15,481 bases of DNA from an uncultured Woeseia sp. (GTDB taxonomy: Bacteria > Pseudomonadota > Gammaproteobacteria > Steroidobacterales > Woeseiaceae): assembly GCA_937925605.1 (NCBI GenBank), contig CALALV010000011.1, positions 1-15,481 of the forward strand, read 5' to 3'. Below are positions 7,018-13,335 of the stretch, piece by piece. The position numbers and the translations under genes were made by a program. The number at the start of each line of letters is the position of its first letter. Position 1 is the first letter of the stretch. Below the pieces are notes generated by a model. It saw nothing but the letters and a program-made list of their open reading frames with translations. It made no database searches and was not told where the DNA came from.

Positions 7018-7982
7018 CCTACGCACGCATCGCGGGAACCGGCCGCTACCTGCCGGAACGCATCATGACCAACGCCGATCTCGAGAAGATGGTCGAGACG
7101 AGCGACGAGTGGATACGCACCCGCACCGGCGTCGAGCGGCGCCACATCGCGGCAGAGGGACAGACCTGCTCCGACCTTTGCCTGGTCGCGGCGCGAAACG
7201 CGATGGACGCCGCCGGGGTCGGGCCGCAGGACATCGACCTGGTCGTCGTCGGCACGACGACGCCGGACCTGTTGTTCCCGAATATCGCGACGATCATCCA
7301 GCACAAGCTCGGCATACCGCCGTGCCCGGCGTTCAGCATGGAGGCGGCCTGCACCGGCTTCATCTATGCGCTGTCCACCGCGGACAAGTTCGTGCGCACG
7401 GGGGAGTCGAAACGTGCGCTCGTGATCGGCGCGGAAGTGCTGTCGAAGATCGTCGACTGGACCGACCGCACGACCTGCGTACTGTTCGGCGACGGCGCCG
7501 CCGCGGGCAGCCTCGAGCCGTCGGACAAGCCCGGCTTCGTCTCGCCCCATCTCGGTGCCGACGCCCACTATCGCGACCTGCTGTACTACCCGTACGGCGC
7601 GTCCAACGAGCTGCACAAAACCTCGCAGCCGGATGCGCGGATCATGATGCGCGGCAACGAGGTCTTCAAGGTCGCGGTGAAGACGCTCGGCGGGGTCGCC
7701 GAGGAGGCGCTCAGCCGGAACGGCATCGACAAGAGCGAACTCGACTGGCTCGTGCCGCACCAGGCCAACCTGCGAATCATCCAGGCGACCGCCAAGCGCC
7801 TGGACCTGCCGATGGAGAAGGTCATCCTGACGGTCCAGGACCACGGCAACACCTCGGCCGCGTCGGTGCCGCTGGCCTTCGACACCGCGGTGCGCGACGG
7901 GCGCATCGAGCGCGGCCAGCTGGTGCTGATGGAGGCCTTCGGCGGCGGCTTCACCTGGGGCTCCGCGCTGCTGCGCTACTGA
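7014..7982 (+). CDS. fabH: Beta-ketoacyl-ACP synthase III
   Basis: Starts fatty acid synthesis by condensing acetyl-CoA with malonyl-ACP. The product is 322 aa, close to E. coli FabH (317). The catalytic triad is complete: Cys113 in MEAACTGF, His249 in LVPHQANLRI and Asn279 in DHGNTSAASVP. Other family blocks are TSDEWIRTRTGVERRHIA near the N-terminus, FGDGAAAG at 158-165 and EAFGGGFTWGSALLRY at the end. The ATG overlaps the plsX stop by four bases. In E. coli the next genes are fabD, fabG, acpP and fabF; here the next gene is a GST-like protein, so the rest of the fatty acid cluster must lie elsewhere. Confidence 0.97.
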   Translation: MTYARIAGTGRYLPERIMTNADLEKMVETSDEWIRTRTGVERRHIAAEGQTCSDLCLVAARNAMDAAGVGPQDIDLVVVGTTTPDLLFPNIATIIQHKLGIPPCPAFSMEAACTGFIYALSTADKFVRTGESKRALVIGAEVLSKIVDWTDRTTCVLFGDGAAAGSLEPSDKPGFVSPHLGADAHYRDLLYYPYGASNELHKTSQPDARIMMRGNEVFKVAVKTLGGVAEEALSRNGIDKSELDWLVPHQANLRIIQATAKRLDLPMEKVILTVQDHGNTSAASVPLAFDTAVRDGRIERGQLVLMEAFGGGFTWGSALLRY

Positions 7983-8034
7983 GCGCCCGGACCGACGCCG
8001 GCATGATCTACCATTGCGGTCAGGAGGCAGCCTC

Positions 8035-8691
8035 GTGGCACTGAAGCTCGTCATCGGCAACAAGAACTACTCGTCCTGGTCGCTGCGGGCCTGGCTGTTG
8101 CTGTCGGAAGCCGGTATCGCGTTCGAGGAAATCCGGATCCCGCTCGACACGCCGGAGTTCGGCGACGCCATCCGCCGCTATTCGCCGGCCGGCTGCGTAC
8201 CGGTCCTGCTGATCGACGAGCGGCCGGTCTGGGACTCGCTGGCCATCGCGGAGACGGTCGCCGAGCGCTGGCCGCAGGCGCAGCTGTGGCCGGAAGATCC
8301 CGATGCGCGCGCCCACGCGCGCGCGATCAGCGCCGAGATGCACGCGGGTTTCGCCGCGCTGCGCGAGGCAATGCCCATGAACTGCCGTGCGATGGGCCGG
8401 CGGGTACCGCTGCCGGATGCCGTGACCCGCGACATCGATCGCATTTTCGAGATCTGGTCGGACTGCCGGCGCCGCTACGGCGACGACGGCGGCTGGCTGT
8501 TCAACCGTTTCAGCATCGCCGACGCGATGTACGCGCCGGTCGTGCTGCGTTTCCGGACCTACGGCATCAACCTGCCGGACGCCGCCTGCCACTACCCGGC
8601 GCGGCTGCTGCGCAGCGAATCCCTGCAGAACTGGCTGGCCGCCTGCGAGTCAGAGGTGGAAGTACTCGAACACGACGAGAAAGGTCAATGA
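8035..8691 (+). CDS. Glutathione S-transferase family protein
   Basis: Probable cytoplasmic GST-fold protein of 218 aa; substrate unknown. The thioredoxin-like N-terminal domain is clear: KLVIGNKNYSSWSLRAWLLL with candidate catalytic Ser13/Ser14, VPVLLID with the cis-proline (Pro56), and the Asp67-Ser68 pair in VWDSLAI that binds the gamma-glutamyl part of glutathione. A helical C-terminal domain follows, with FNRFSIADAMYAPVVLRFRTYG where GST proteins carry their N-capping SIAD motif. GTG 8035 is chosen over TTG 8014 because a strong CAGGAGG (8021-8027) sits 7 bases before it and MALKLVIGNK is the natural domain start. It lies 52 bases after fabH and overlaps the next gene by ATGA, so co-transcription is likely. 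The N-terminus resembles a proteobacterial GST subgroup without a defined reaction. Confidence 0.9.
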   Translation: MALKLVIGNKNYSSWSLRAWLLLSEAGIAFEEIRIPLDTPEFGDAIRRYSPAGCVPVLLIDERPVWDSLAIAETVAERWPQAQLWPEDPDARAHARAISAEMHAGFAALREAMPMNCRAMGRRVPLPDAVTRDIDRIFEIWSDCRRRYGDDGGWLFNRFSIADAMYAPVVLRFRTYGINLPDAACHYPARLLRSESLQNWLAACESEVEVLEHDEKGQ

Positions 8692-9788
8692 CGAACGCCC
8701 TGTACCGCTGCACCGTACTGCTGCTTTTTCTCGCCGCTGCCGGCAGCGCCCGCGCCGAGGTCTACGAGCTGCCGCCCGATGGCAGCGACGTCGTCGGTGC
8801 GCTGACCAGGATCACGGCGCGCGCGGACGACACGCTGATCGACATCGCGCGTCGCCACGGCCTCGGCTACGAGGACATTGTCATCGCGAACCCCGGCGTC
8901 GACGTCTGGCTGCCGGGCGAGGGCACCGAGATCGTGCTGCCGACGCGCTACGTCCTGCCGCCGGGTCCGCGCAATGGCGTAATCCTGAACCTCGCCGAGT
9001 ACCGCATGTATTACTACCCGGCGGTCGCCGAGGGCGAGCGGCCGATCGTCATGACGTTCCCGATGAGTATCGGGCGGATGGACTGGGAGACGCCGCTTGG
9101 CCGGACCCGGATCGTGTCGAAAGCGTTCCGGCCCTCCTGGTATCCGCCTGAGTCCGTGCGCGCGGAACACGAGGCCGACGGCAGGCCGCTGCCGCGCATC
9201 GTACCGCCCGGTCCCGACAACCCGCTCGGCGACCACGCGATGCGCCTCGACCTGCCGGGCTACCTGATTCACGGAACGAACCGGCCGGCCGGCGTCGGCA
9301 TGCGGGTGACGCACGGCTGCATCCGCATGTTCCCGGAAGACATCGCGTTCCTGTTCGAGCGCATCGGCGTGAACACGCCCGTGACGATCATCAACGAGCC
9401 GGTGAAAATGGGCTGGGACGGCGACGAGCTGGTCCTCGAGGTGCATCGCACGCTCGAGTCCGTGCCGCCGCCGGACGAGGCGACGATCGCGGACGTCGCC
9501 GCGGCGCTGACGGCAGCGCCGGACGATTCTGCCGAGGCCCTGGCCGTGGCGATCGCAGCGCCGGAAACACCGGCCGAAGCGACGGCCGAACCGGTCGTTA
9601 CAGAAGACGCGGATCCCGCCACGGGCGGACTGACGGCGCTGACGAAGTCCTTCGTCAGCGCGACGCGCCTGCGCCAGGGCGATATCGACTGGGATGCGGC
9701 CGAAGCGCAGGTCATGAATCCCACCGGCATTCCGGCGCCGGTGGGACAGGAAATAAAAAACGCCGCGACAAGCGCGGCGTCTGAGTAA
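8688..9788 (+). CDS. Secreted L,D-transpeptidase (LysM + YkuD), ErfK/YbiS type
   Basis: Periplasmic enzyme that uses a catalytic cysteine to form L,D-linkages on peptidoglycan; the E. coli ErfK/YbiS/YcfS group attaches Lpp to the wall. The product is 366 aa. Residues 1-23 form a signal peptide (hydrophobic LLLFLAAAGS, cleavage likely after ARA). A LysM-like segment spans about 41-86 (DDTLIDIARRHGLGYEDIV). The YkuD domain runs about 96-236 with IHGTNRP (His195) and THGCIRM (His209, Cys211, Arg213). The usual serine before HGC is threonine. Residues after about 260 are Ala/Pro/Glu-rich and probably disordered. The ATG overlaps the preceding GST stop, with GAGAAAGG just upstream. It is convergent with an Lpp-like lipoprotein gene 18 bases away, which fits lipoprotein attachment as the role; 3-3 crosslinking is an alternative. 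Confidence 0.92.
   Translation: MTNALYRCTVLLLFLAAAGSARAEVYELPPDGSDVVGALTRITARADDTLIDIARRHGLGYEDIVIANPGVDVWLPGEGTEIVLPTRYVLPPGPRNGVILNLAEYRMYYYPAVAEGERPIVMTFPMSIGRMDWETPLGRTRIVSKAFRPSWYPPESVRAEHEADGRPLPRIVPPGPDNPLGDHAMRLDLPGYLIHGTNRPAGVGMRVTHGCIRMFPEDIAFLFERIGVNTPVTIINEPVKMGWDGDELVLEVHRTLESVPPPDEATIADVAAALTAAPDDSAEALAVAIAAPETPAEATAEPVVTEDADPATGGLTALTKSFVSATRLRQGDIDWDAAEAQVMNPTGIPAPVGQEIKNAATSAASE
9752..9780 (-). terminator. lpp: Rho-independent terminator of the lipoprotein gene
   Basis: ACGCCGCG (9760-9767) and CGCGGCGT (9773-9780) form a perfect 8-bp stem with a 5-base loop. On the minus strand it is followed by a run of six T and then ATTT, the classic intrinsic terminator form, 26 bases past the lipoprotein stop. 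It lies inside the last codons of the L,D-transpeptidase on the other strand. On the plus strand no T-run follows, so it acts for the minus strand only. Confidence 0.85.
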
Positions 9789-9806
9789 AGCGTCGTAGTC
9801 TTAAGG

Positions 9807-10112
9807 CTACTTGGACATCGACTTCTGGAACATCCGTTCCAGTCGATCCCGGTTCGCATCGCAGCAGGACTGCGCGGCGTTCGCTGCCGACAGGGCCCGG
9901 TCTGCGGTGCTCTGGGCGCTGGCTGCAGCGCGGGATGCGCTGTCAGCGGCTGCGCGGGCAGCTTCGGCTGCCGACTTGGCGGCGGCCGCGTCGCGTGCAG
10001 CGGCTTCCGCCGTCGCGCGGACCGAGTCGATCCCTTCGGTGCTGGCACAACCCGATGCCAGGCCGAGGACCACTACGGCTGCGCCCACTTTGAGTGCGTT
10101 CTTGATCATCAT
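9807..10112 (-). CDS. lpp: Lpp/OprI-family alanine-zipper outer membrane lipoprotein
   Basis: Small Braun-type lipoprotein of 101 aa that would tie the outer membrane to peptidoglycan. The signal peptide is MMIKNALKVGAAVVVLGLASG, with a lipobox LASGC and lipidated Cys22; residue +2 is Ala, so export to the outer membrane is expected. Residues 30-80 are an alanine-rich coiled coil with heptad-like spacing (AAEAARAAADSASRAAASA). The end, DRLERMFQKSMSK, resembles OprI of Pseudomonas (RMLEKASRK) and finishes in lysine, the residue that L,D-transpeptidases join to the wall in E. coli Lpp. Two adjacent cysteines (83-84) precede this end and are absent from E. coli Lpp and OprI. A GAGGAAG lies upstream of the start; the second ATG could be used equally. 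The gene has its own promoter and terminator, typical of an abundant monocistronic mRNA. Confidence 0.9.
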   Translation of the reverse strand: MMIKNALKVGAAVVVLGLASGCASTEGIDSVRATAEAAARDAAAAKSAAEAARAAADSASRAAASAQSTADRALSAANAAQSCCDANRDRLERMFQKSMSK

Positions 10113-10148
10113 CCAAACTTCCTCTGGTAGGAGTGAATTTGCCCGCGC

Positions 10149-10177
10149 ATTATTTCGTAAAGCGCGGCTATCTTCAA
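10149..10177 (-). promoter_or_regulatory. lpp: Sigma-70 promoter of the lipoprotein gene
   Basis: On the minus strand, TTGAAG (10172-10177) and AATAAT (10149-10154) are separated by exactly 17 bases, matching the consensus at four and five of six positions. The transcript would start near 10142, giving a leader of about 30 bases that includes the GAGGAAG ribosome binding site. Confidence 0.7.
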
Positions 10178-10194
10178 TAAATCCCGCGATTTAT
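10177..10194. promoter_or_regulatory. AT-rich palindrome next to the lipoprotein -35
   Basis: ATAAATC (10177-10183) and GATTTAT (10188-10194) are perfect inverted copies around CCGC. The site touches the -35 box of the lipoprotein promoter on its upstream side. The symmetry and position suit an operator or, because of its A/T content, an UP element. No known regulator site is recognised. Confidence 0.45.
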
Positions 10195-10199
10195 CCTCA

Positions 10200-10223
10200 G
10201 CCTGTCGGCGTTAGGCGACAGGC
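10200..10223. other. 8-bp inverted repeat in the lpp/GST intergenic region
   Basis: GCCTGTCG (10200-10207) and CGACAGGC (10216-10223) are exact inverted copies with an 8-base spacer. They lie in the 291-base gap between the divergent lipoprotein and GST genes (10113-10403). The rest of that gap up to the GST start holds GC-rich sequence, an AT-rich patch near 10329-10355 that may contain the GST promoter (AATAAT at 10350-10355, no good -35), and no gene that I can support. Confidence 0.35.
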
Positions 10224-10403
10224 ACTGGTCTCACCGCAGGCCGGAACCGCCGGTGCGGGCGAAACGCGTTGCCGCAGGCCGAAGTCGGCCGGCGGACGCG
10301 GGGCGCGTTCGCGGGCGCCGAGCATACTCTTTTTTCCGGCGTTGTCATCAATAATCGCAGGGAGGCGTCCGTAGCGTTCCGGAGACCGGCTGGGGGGGTG
10401 AAA

Positions 10404-11045
10404 ATGGCTTATCGGTTGTACGGCGATCGCGGCTCCGGCTCGGCGACCACGGAGCTCGCGCTGGTCGCCATCGGTGCACCGGTGGAGGTGCACGACGTGC
10501 CGCTCGCGGACGATGCCCAGCGCATGGCGGCCTACGCCGCCGTCAATCCGCAGCGAAAACTGCCGACGCTCGTGACGCCCGACGGCGAGGTCCTGACCGA
10601 GTCGGCGGCCATCCTGCTGACGCTCGCGGAGCGGCATCCCGCGGCCGGCCTGCTGCCGGCGGATCCCGGCCCGCGCGCGCTTGCCGTCCGCTGGCTGCTG
10701 TTCATGGCGACCGAGCTCTACCCGCTGATCGAGATCATCGACTACCCGGAACGGTTCCATCCCGACGGCGACCGGGCGCAGCCGGCCGAGCGCGAGGCGC
10801 TGCGCGAGCGGCTGCGATCGATCTGGAAGACGCGCTGGGCGCTGGTCGAGGCGCAGGTTGCAGGCACGCCGTGGTTCCTGCCGCAGGGTTTCAGCCTGGT
10901 CGACCCCTACGCCGCGGTCCTGAGCCGCTGGGCGCAGGTCGAGGACTGGCGCCGTGCGAGCCTGCCGCGCATCGAGGGGATCGTGGCGGCGATCGCTGCG
11001 GACGAACGACTCGGCGTCGCCTGGCGGAGGCACTTCGCCGACTGA
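10404..11045 (+). CDS. Glutathione S-transferase family protein (second, distinct)
   Basis: Probable cytoplasmic GST of 213 aa; substrate unknown. The N-terminal thioredoxin-like domain shows YRLYGDRGSGSA with candidate catalytic Ser11/Ser13, KLPTLVTPDG with cis-Pro54, and Glu66-Ser67 in LTESAAIL for glutathione binding. The helical C-terminal domain includes PWFLPQGFSLVDPYAAVLSRW, the region of the usual N-capping box. The sequence is clearly different from the GST at 8035-8691, so this is not a recent duplication. The frame is open upstream to 10269, but that part resembles no GST. ATG 10404 is preferred because the strand MAYRLYG follows directly and a G-rich GGGGGTG precedes it. It is divergent from the lipoprotein gene and convergent with ppk, with only 18 bases between the stops. 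Confidence 0.88.
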   Translation: MAYRLYGDRGSGSATTELALVAIGAPVEVHDVPLADDAQRMAAYAAVNPQRKLPTLVTPDGEVLTESAAILLTLAERHPAAGLLPADPGPRALAVRWLLFMATELYPLIEIIDYPERFHPDGDRAQPAEREALRERLRSIWKTRWALVEAQVAGTPWFLPQGFSLVDPYAAVLSRWAQVEDWRRASLPRIEGIVAAIAADERLGVAWRRHFAD

Positions 11046-11063
11046 GCGCGGCGGCCGGGCGAC

Positions 11064-13208
11064 TCAGCTTTCGCTGCTGCCGACGCGCTGCGTTGCCAGC
11101 TCGATCTGCGCGAGCTGCGAGTGCTCGTCGTCGCCCGCCGGCGTCCGGCGCCGGTAGATGCCCTCGGCGTCCATTTCCCAGGCGCCGACGCGGTCCCCGA
11201 CCTGGAGGTCGAGAATCTCCCGAAGCTCGCGCTGCAGCGCCTTGTCGCTGATCGGAGCTAGCGCCTCGACGCGGCTCTCGAGATTGCGGTTCATCAGGTC
11301 CGCGGAGCCGATCAGGTATTCCTCGGCGCCGCCGTTGCGGAAGTAATACAAGCGCGCATGCTCGAGGAAGCGCCCAAGGATGCTGATCACGGTCGCGGAT
11401 TCGGACAGGCCGGGGATGCCCGGTCGCAGGCGGCAGCTGTCGCGCACGACCAGGTCGACCTTGACGCCCGCGCGGCACGCCTCGTAGAGCGCCCGGGTGA
11501 TGTCGGCGTCTTCGAGCGCATTGGTCTTCAGCTGGATATGGCCGTGTCCGTGCCGCTCGTGGTGACCGATTTCCCGGCGAATGCGTGCGAGCAGGCCGGC
11601 CTTCATGCCGAGCGGCGAGACCAGCAGCTCGCGGTAGCGGCGCTTGCTCAGCGAGCCGGAGGTCAGCAGGTTGAACAGTTCCGTTGCGTCCTCGCCGATG
11701 TGCTCGTCGGAGATCATCAGGCCGAGGTCGGCGTACTGCCGAGCCGTTACCGAGTGGTAGTTGCCCGTACCCAGGTGCACGTAGCGGCGCAGTTCGCCGT
11801 TCGCCTGCTGGCGGACTATCAGCGTCGCCTTCGCATGGGTCTTGTAGCCGACGACGCCGTAGGACACGTGAATGCCGGCTTCTTCCAGCCGGTTCGCCCA
11901 GCGGATGTTCGCTTCCTCGTCGAACCGCGCCTGCAGTTCGACGACCACGGCCACCTGCTTGCCGCGCGTCACCGCGTCGATCAGCAGCGGTACGATCGCC
12001 GAGTCCTCCGAGGTGCGGTAAACGGTGGTCTTGATTGCGAGCACGCTGGAATCTTGCACGGCCTCGCGCAGCAGTCTCGTCACGGAGTTGTCGTAGGACT
12101 GGTACGGGTGCTTGAGCAGCAGCGGACCGCGCGCGTCGAGTTCCGCGAAGATCGAGCCGGCGCCGGCCAGCCGCGGATGCGAGACGGGTTCGAAGCGCGG
12201 GTACTTGAGGTCCGGCCTGTCCAGCGCGACGAACTCCATCAGGTTGCGGGCACCGAGCAGGTCGGATACGACGTAAACGTCTTCGGCCCCCTTCAGTTCG
12301 AGCTGCTTCCTGAGATAGGCGCGCAGGTCCGTGCCGAGGCCCGGGCTGACCTCGAGGCGCACGACCGGGGCAAAGCGCCGCTCGCGCAATTCGGCCTCGA
12401 TCATCTCCAGCAGGTCGTTAGCGCTTTCCTCGTCGCGCTCCACGATCGCGTTGCGGGTAACGCGGAAAAAGCCGCTGGCGAGGATCTCGGCGCCGGGCAG
12501 CAGCAGGTCGAGATTGCCCTCGATGATCTCCTCGAGGGGTACGAAGCGGTCCTCGTCGCCGACGCGAATGAAGCGCGGCGTCCGCGACGAGACCGGTACC
12601 TTGATGCGGACCAGGTGCGGGTCGTCTTCGGATTCGTCGAGTACCCGCAGCAACAGGTTGACGGACAGGTTCGAGACGAACGGGAACGGGTGCGCCTCGT
12701 CGATCGCGAGCGGCGTTACCAGCGGCAGGATCGAGCGACGGTAATACTCGCGTAACCCGGCGCGGGCATCGTCGGCCAGCCCGCGGTAGCTGTCCACGCG
12801 AATGCCGGCTTCGTGCAGCAGCTGCAGCAATTCCTGCATGATGAATGCGCGGTCGCCGAGCGCCTCGGCGACGCTGCCCTGGCATTCCTCGATTTGCTGC
12901 TGCGGCGTGCGCCCGTCCACGGTCGGGGCGTTGAGTCCCGCGCCCGCGAGGTGCTTCAGGCCGCCAATGCGTTTCATGAAGAACTCGTCGAGGTTCGAAT
13001 CGAAGATCGACAGGAACCTGACGCGCTCGAGCAGCGGATTGGCGTCGTCCTCGGCCTCGGCCAGGACGCGCCGGTTGAACGCGAGCCAGGTCAGTTCGCG
13101 GTTCAGGTACAGCGAGGGATCGTCGAGGTCCGCGTCGGAAGCCGCCGCCGCGACCGCGGGCAGGGCGGCGGGTTCGGAGGGGACCGGGCTGATGCGGTTG
13201 GCGCTCAT
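11064..13208 (-). CDS. ppk1: Polyphosphate kinase 1
   Basis: Reversibly transfers the gamma-phosphate of ATP to a growing polyphosphate chain. The product is 714 aa, close to E. coli PPK (688). The order of domains is complete: N-terminal helical part with YLNRELTWLAFNRRVL (34-50) and SNLDEFFMKR (71-80), the head domain, and two phospholipase-D-like catalytic domains. The expected autophosphorylated histidine is His458 in GYKTHAK, with a second conserved histidine, His478, in YVHLGTGNYH. QLKTNALEDADI and YLIGSADLMNRNLESRVE mark the second catalytic domain. The first 30 residues are Ala/Pro-rich and not conserved. The start ATG has no Shine-Dalgarno; a later start would cut into the conserved YLNRELTW only after residue 34, so some uncertainty remains. 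It follows the peptidase-hydrolase gene by 127 bases on the same strand. Confidence 0.96.
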   Translation of the reverse strand: MSANRISPVPSEPAALPAVAAAASDADLDDPSLYLNRELTWLAFNRRVLAEAEDDANPLLERVRFLSIFDSNLDEFFMKRIGGLKHLAGAGLNAPTVDGRTPQQQIEECQGSVAEALGDRAFIMQELLQLLHEAGIRVDSYRGLADDARAGLREYYRRSILPLVTPLAIDEAHPFPFVSNLSVNLLLRVLDESEDDPHLVRIKVPVSSRTPRFIRVGDEDRFVPLEEIIEGNLDLLLPGAEILASGFFRVTRNAIVERDEESANDLLEMIEAELRERRFAPVVRLEVSPGLGTDLRAYLRKQLELKGAEDVYVVSDLLGARNLMEFVALDRPDLKYPRFEPVSHPRLAGAGSIFAELDARGPLLLKHPYQSYDNSVTRLLREAVQDSSVLAIKTTVYRTSEDSAIVPLLIDAVTRGKQVAVVVELQARFDEEANIRWANRLEEAGIHVSYGVVGYKTHAKATLIVRQQANGELRRYVHLGTGNYHSVTARQYADLGLMISDEHIGEDATELFNLLTSGSLSKRRYRELLVSPLGMKAGLLARIRREIGHHERHGHGHIQLKTNALEDADITRALYEACRAGVKVDLVVRDSCRLRPGIPGLSESATVISILGRFLEHARLYYFRNGGAEEYLIGSADLMNRNLESRVEALAPISDKALQRELREILDLQVGDRVGAWEMDAEGIYRRRTPAGDDEHSQLAQIELATQRVGSSES

Positions 13209-13216
13209 CCCGGACG

Positions 13217-13245
13217 ACGATATGACGGACGCCGGAAGCGCGCAA
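13217..13245 (-). promoter_or_regulatory. Possible promoter of ppk1
   Basis: On the minus strand TTGCGC (13240-13245) and TATCGT (13217-13222) are 17 bases apart. The -10 matches four of six bases and the -35 three of six. The predicted start of transcription would fall within about 2 bases of the ppk1 ATG, similar to the yceD layout. No terminator with a T-run was found between the upstream gene and ppk1, so read-through is also possible. Confidence 0.35.
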
Positions 13246-13335
13246 CGCGCAGCAGCGAAAAACGCGAATCAGCTCTCTTTTTCAGTGGCTTGAGACGCTT
13301 TCTGCAGGCAGGTTCGAGCGTCCTGCGGCCGGTTC

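Noticed and set aside
8286..8687. Upstream extension of the L,D-transpeptidase
   Set aside because: The extra 134 residues overlap the GST gene in another frame. The ATG at 8688 starts a proper signal peptide and overlaps the GST stop.
9760..9780. Terminator for the L,D-transpeptidase on the plus strand
   Set aside because: The T-run exists only on the minus strand; on the plus strand the A-run precedes the stem and no T-run follows.
8035..11045. GST genes as a recent duplication flanking the lipoprotein locus
   Set aside because: The two GST-like proteins share only fold-level motifs (cis-Pro, acidic-Ser pair); their sequences are too different for a recent duplication.
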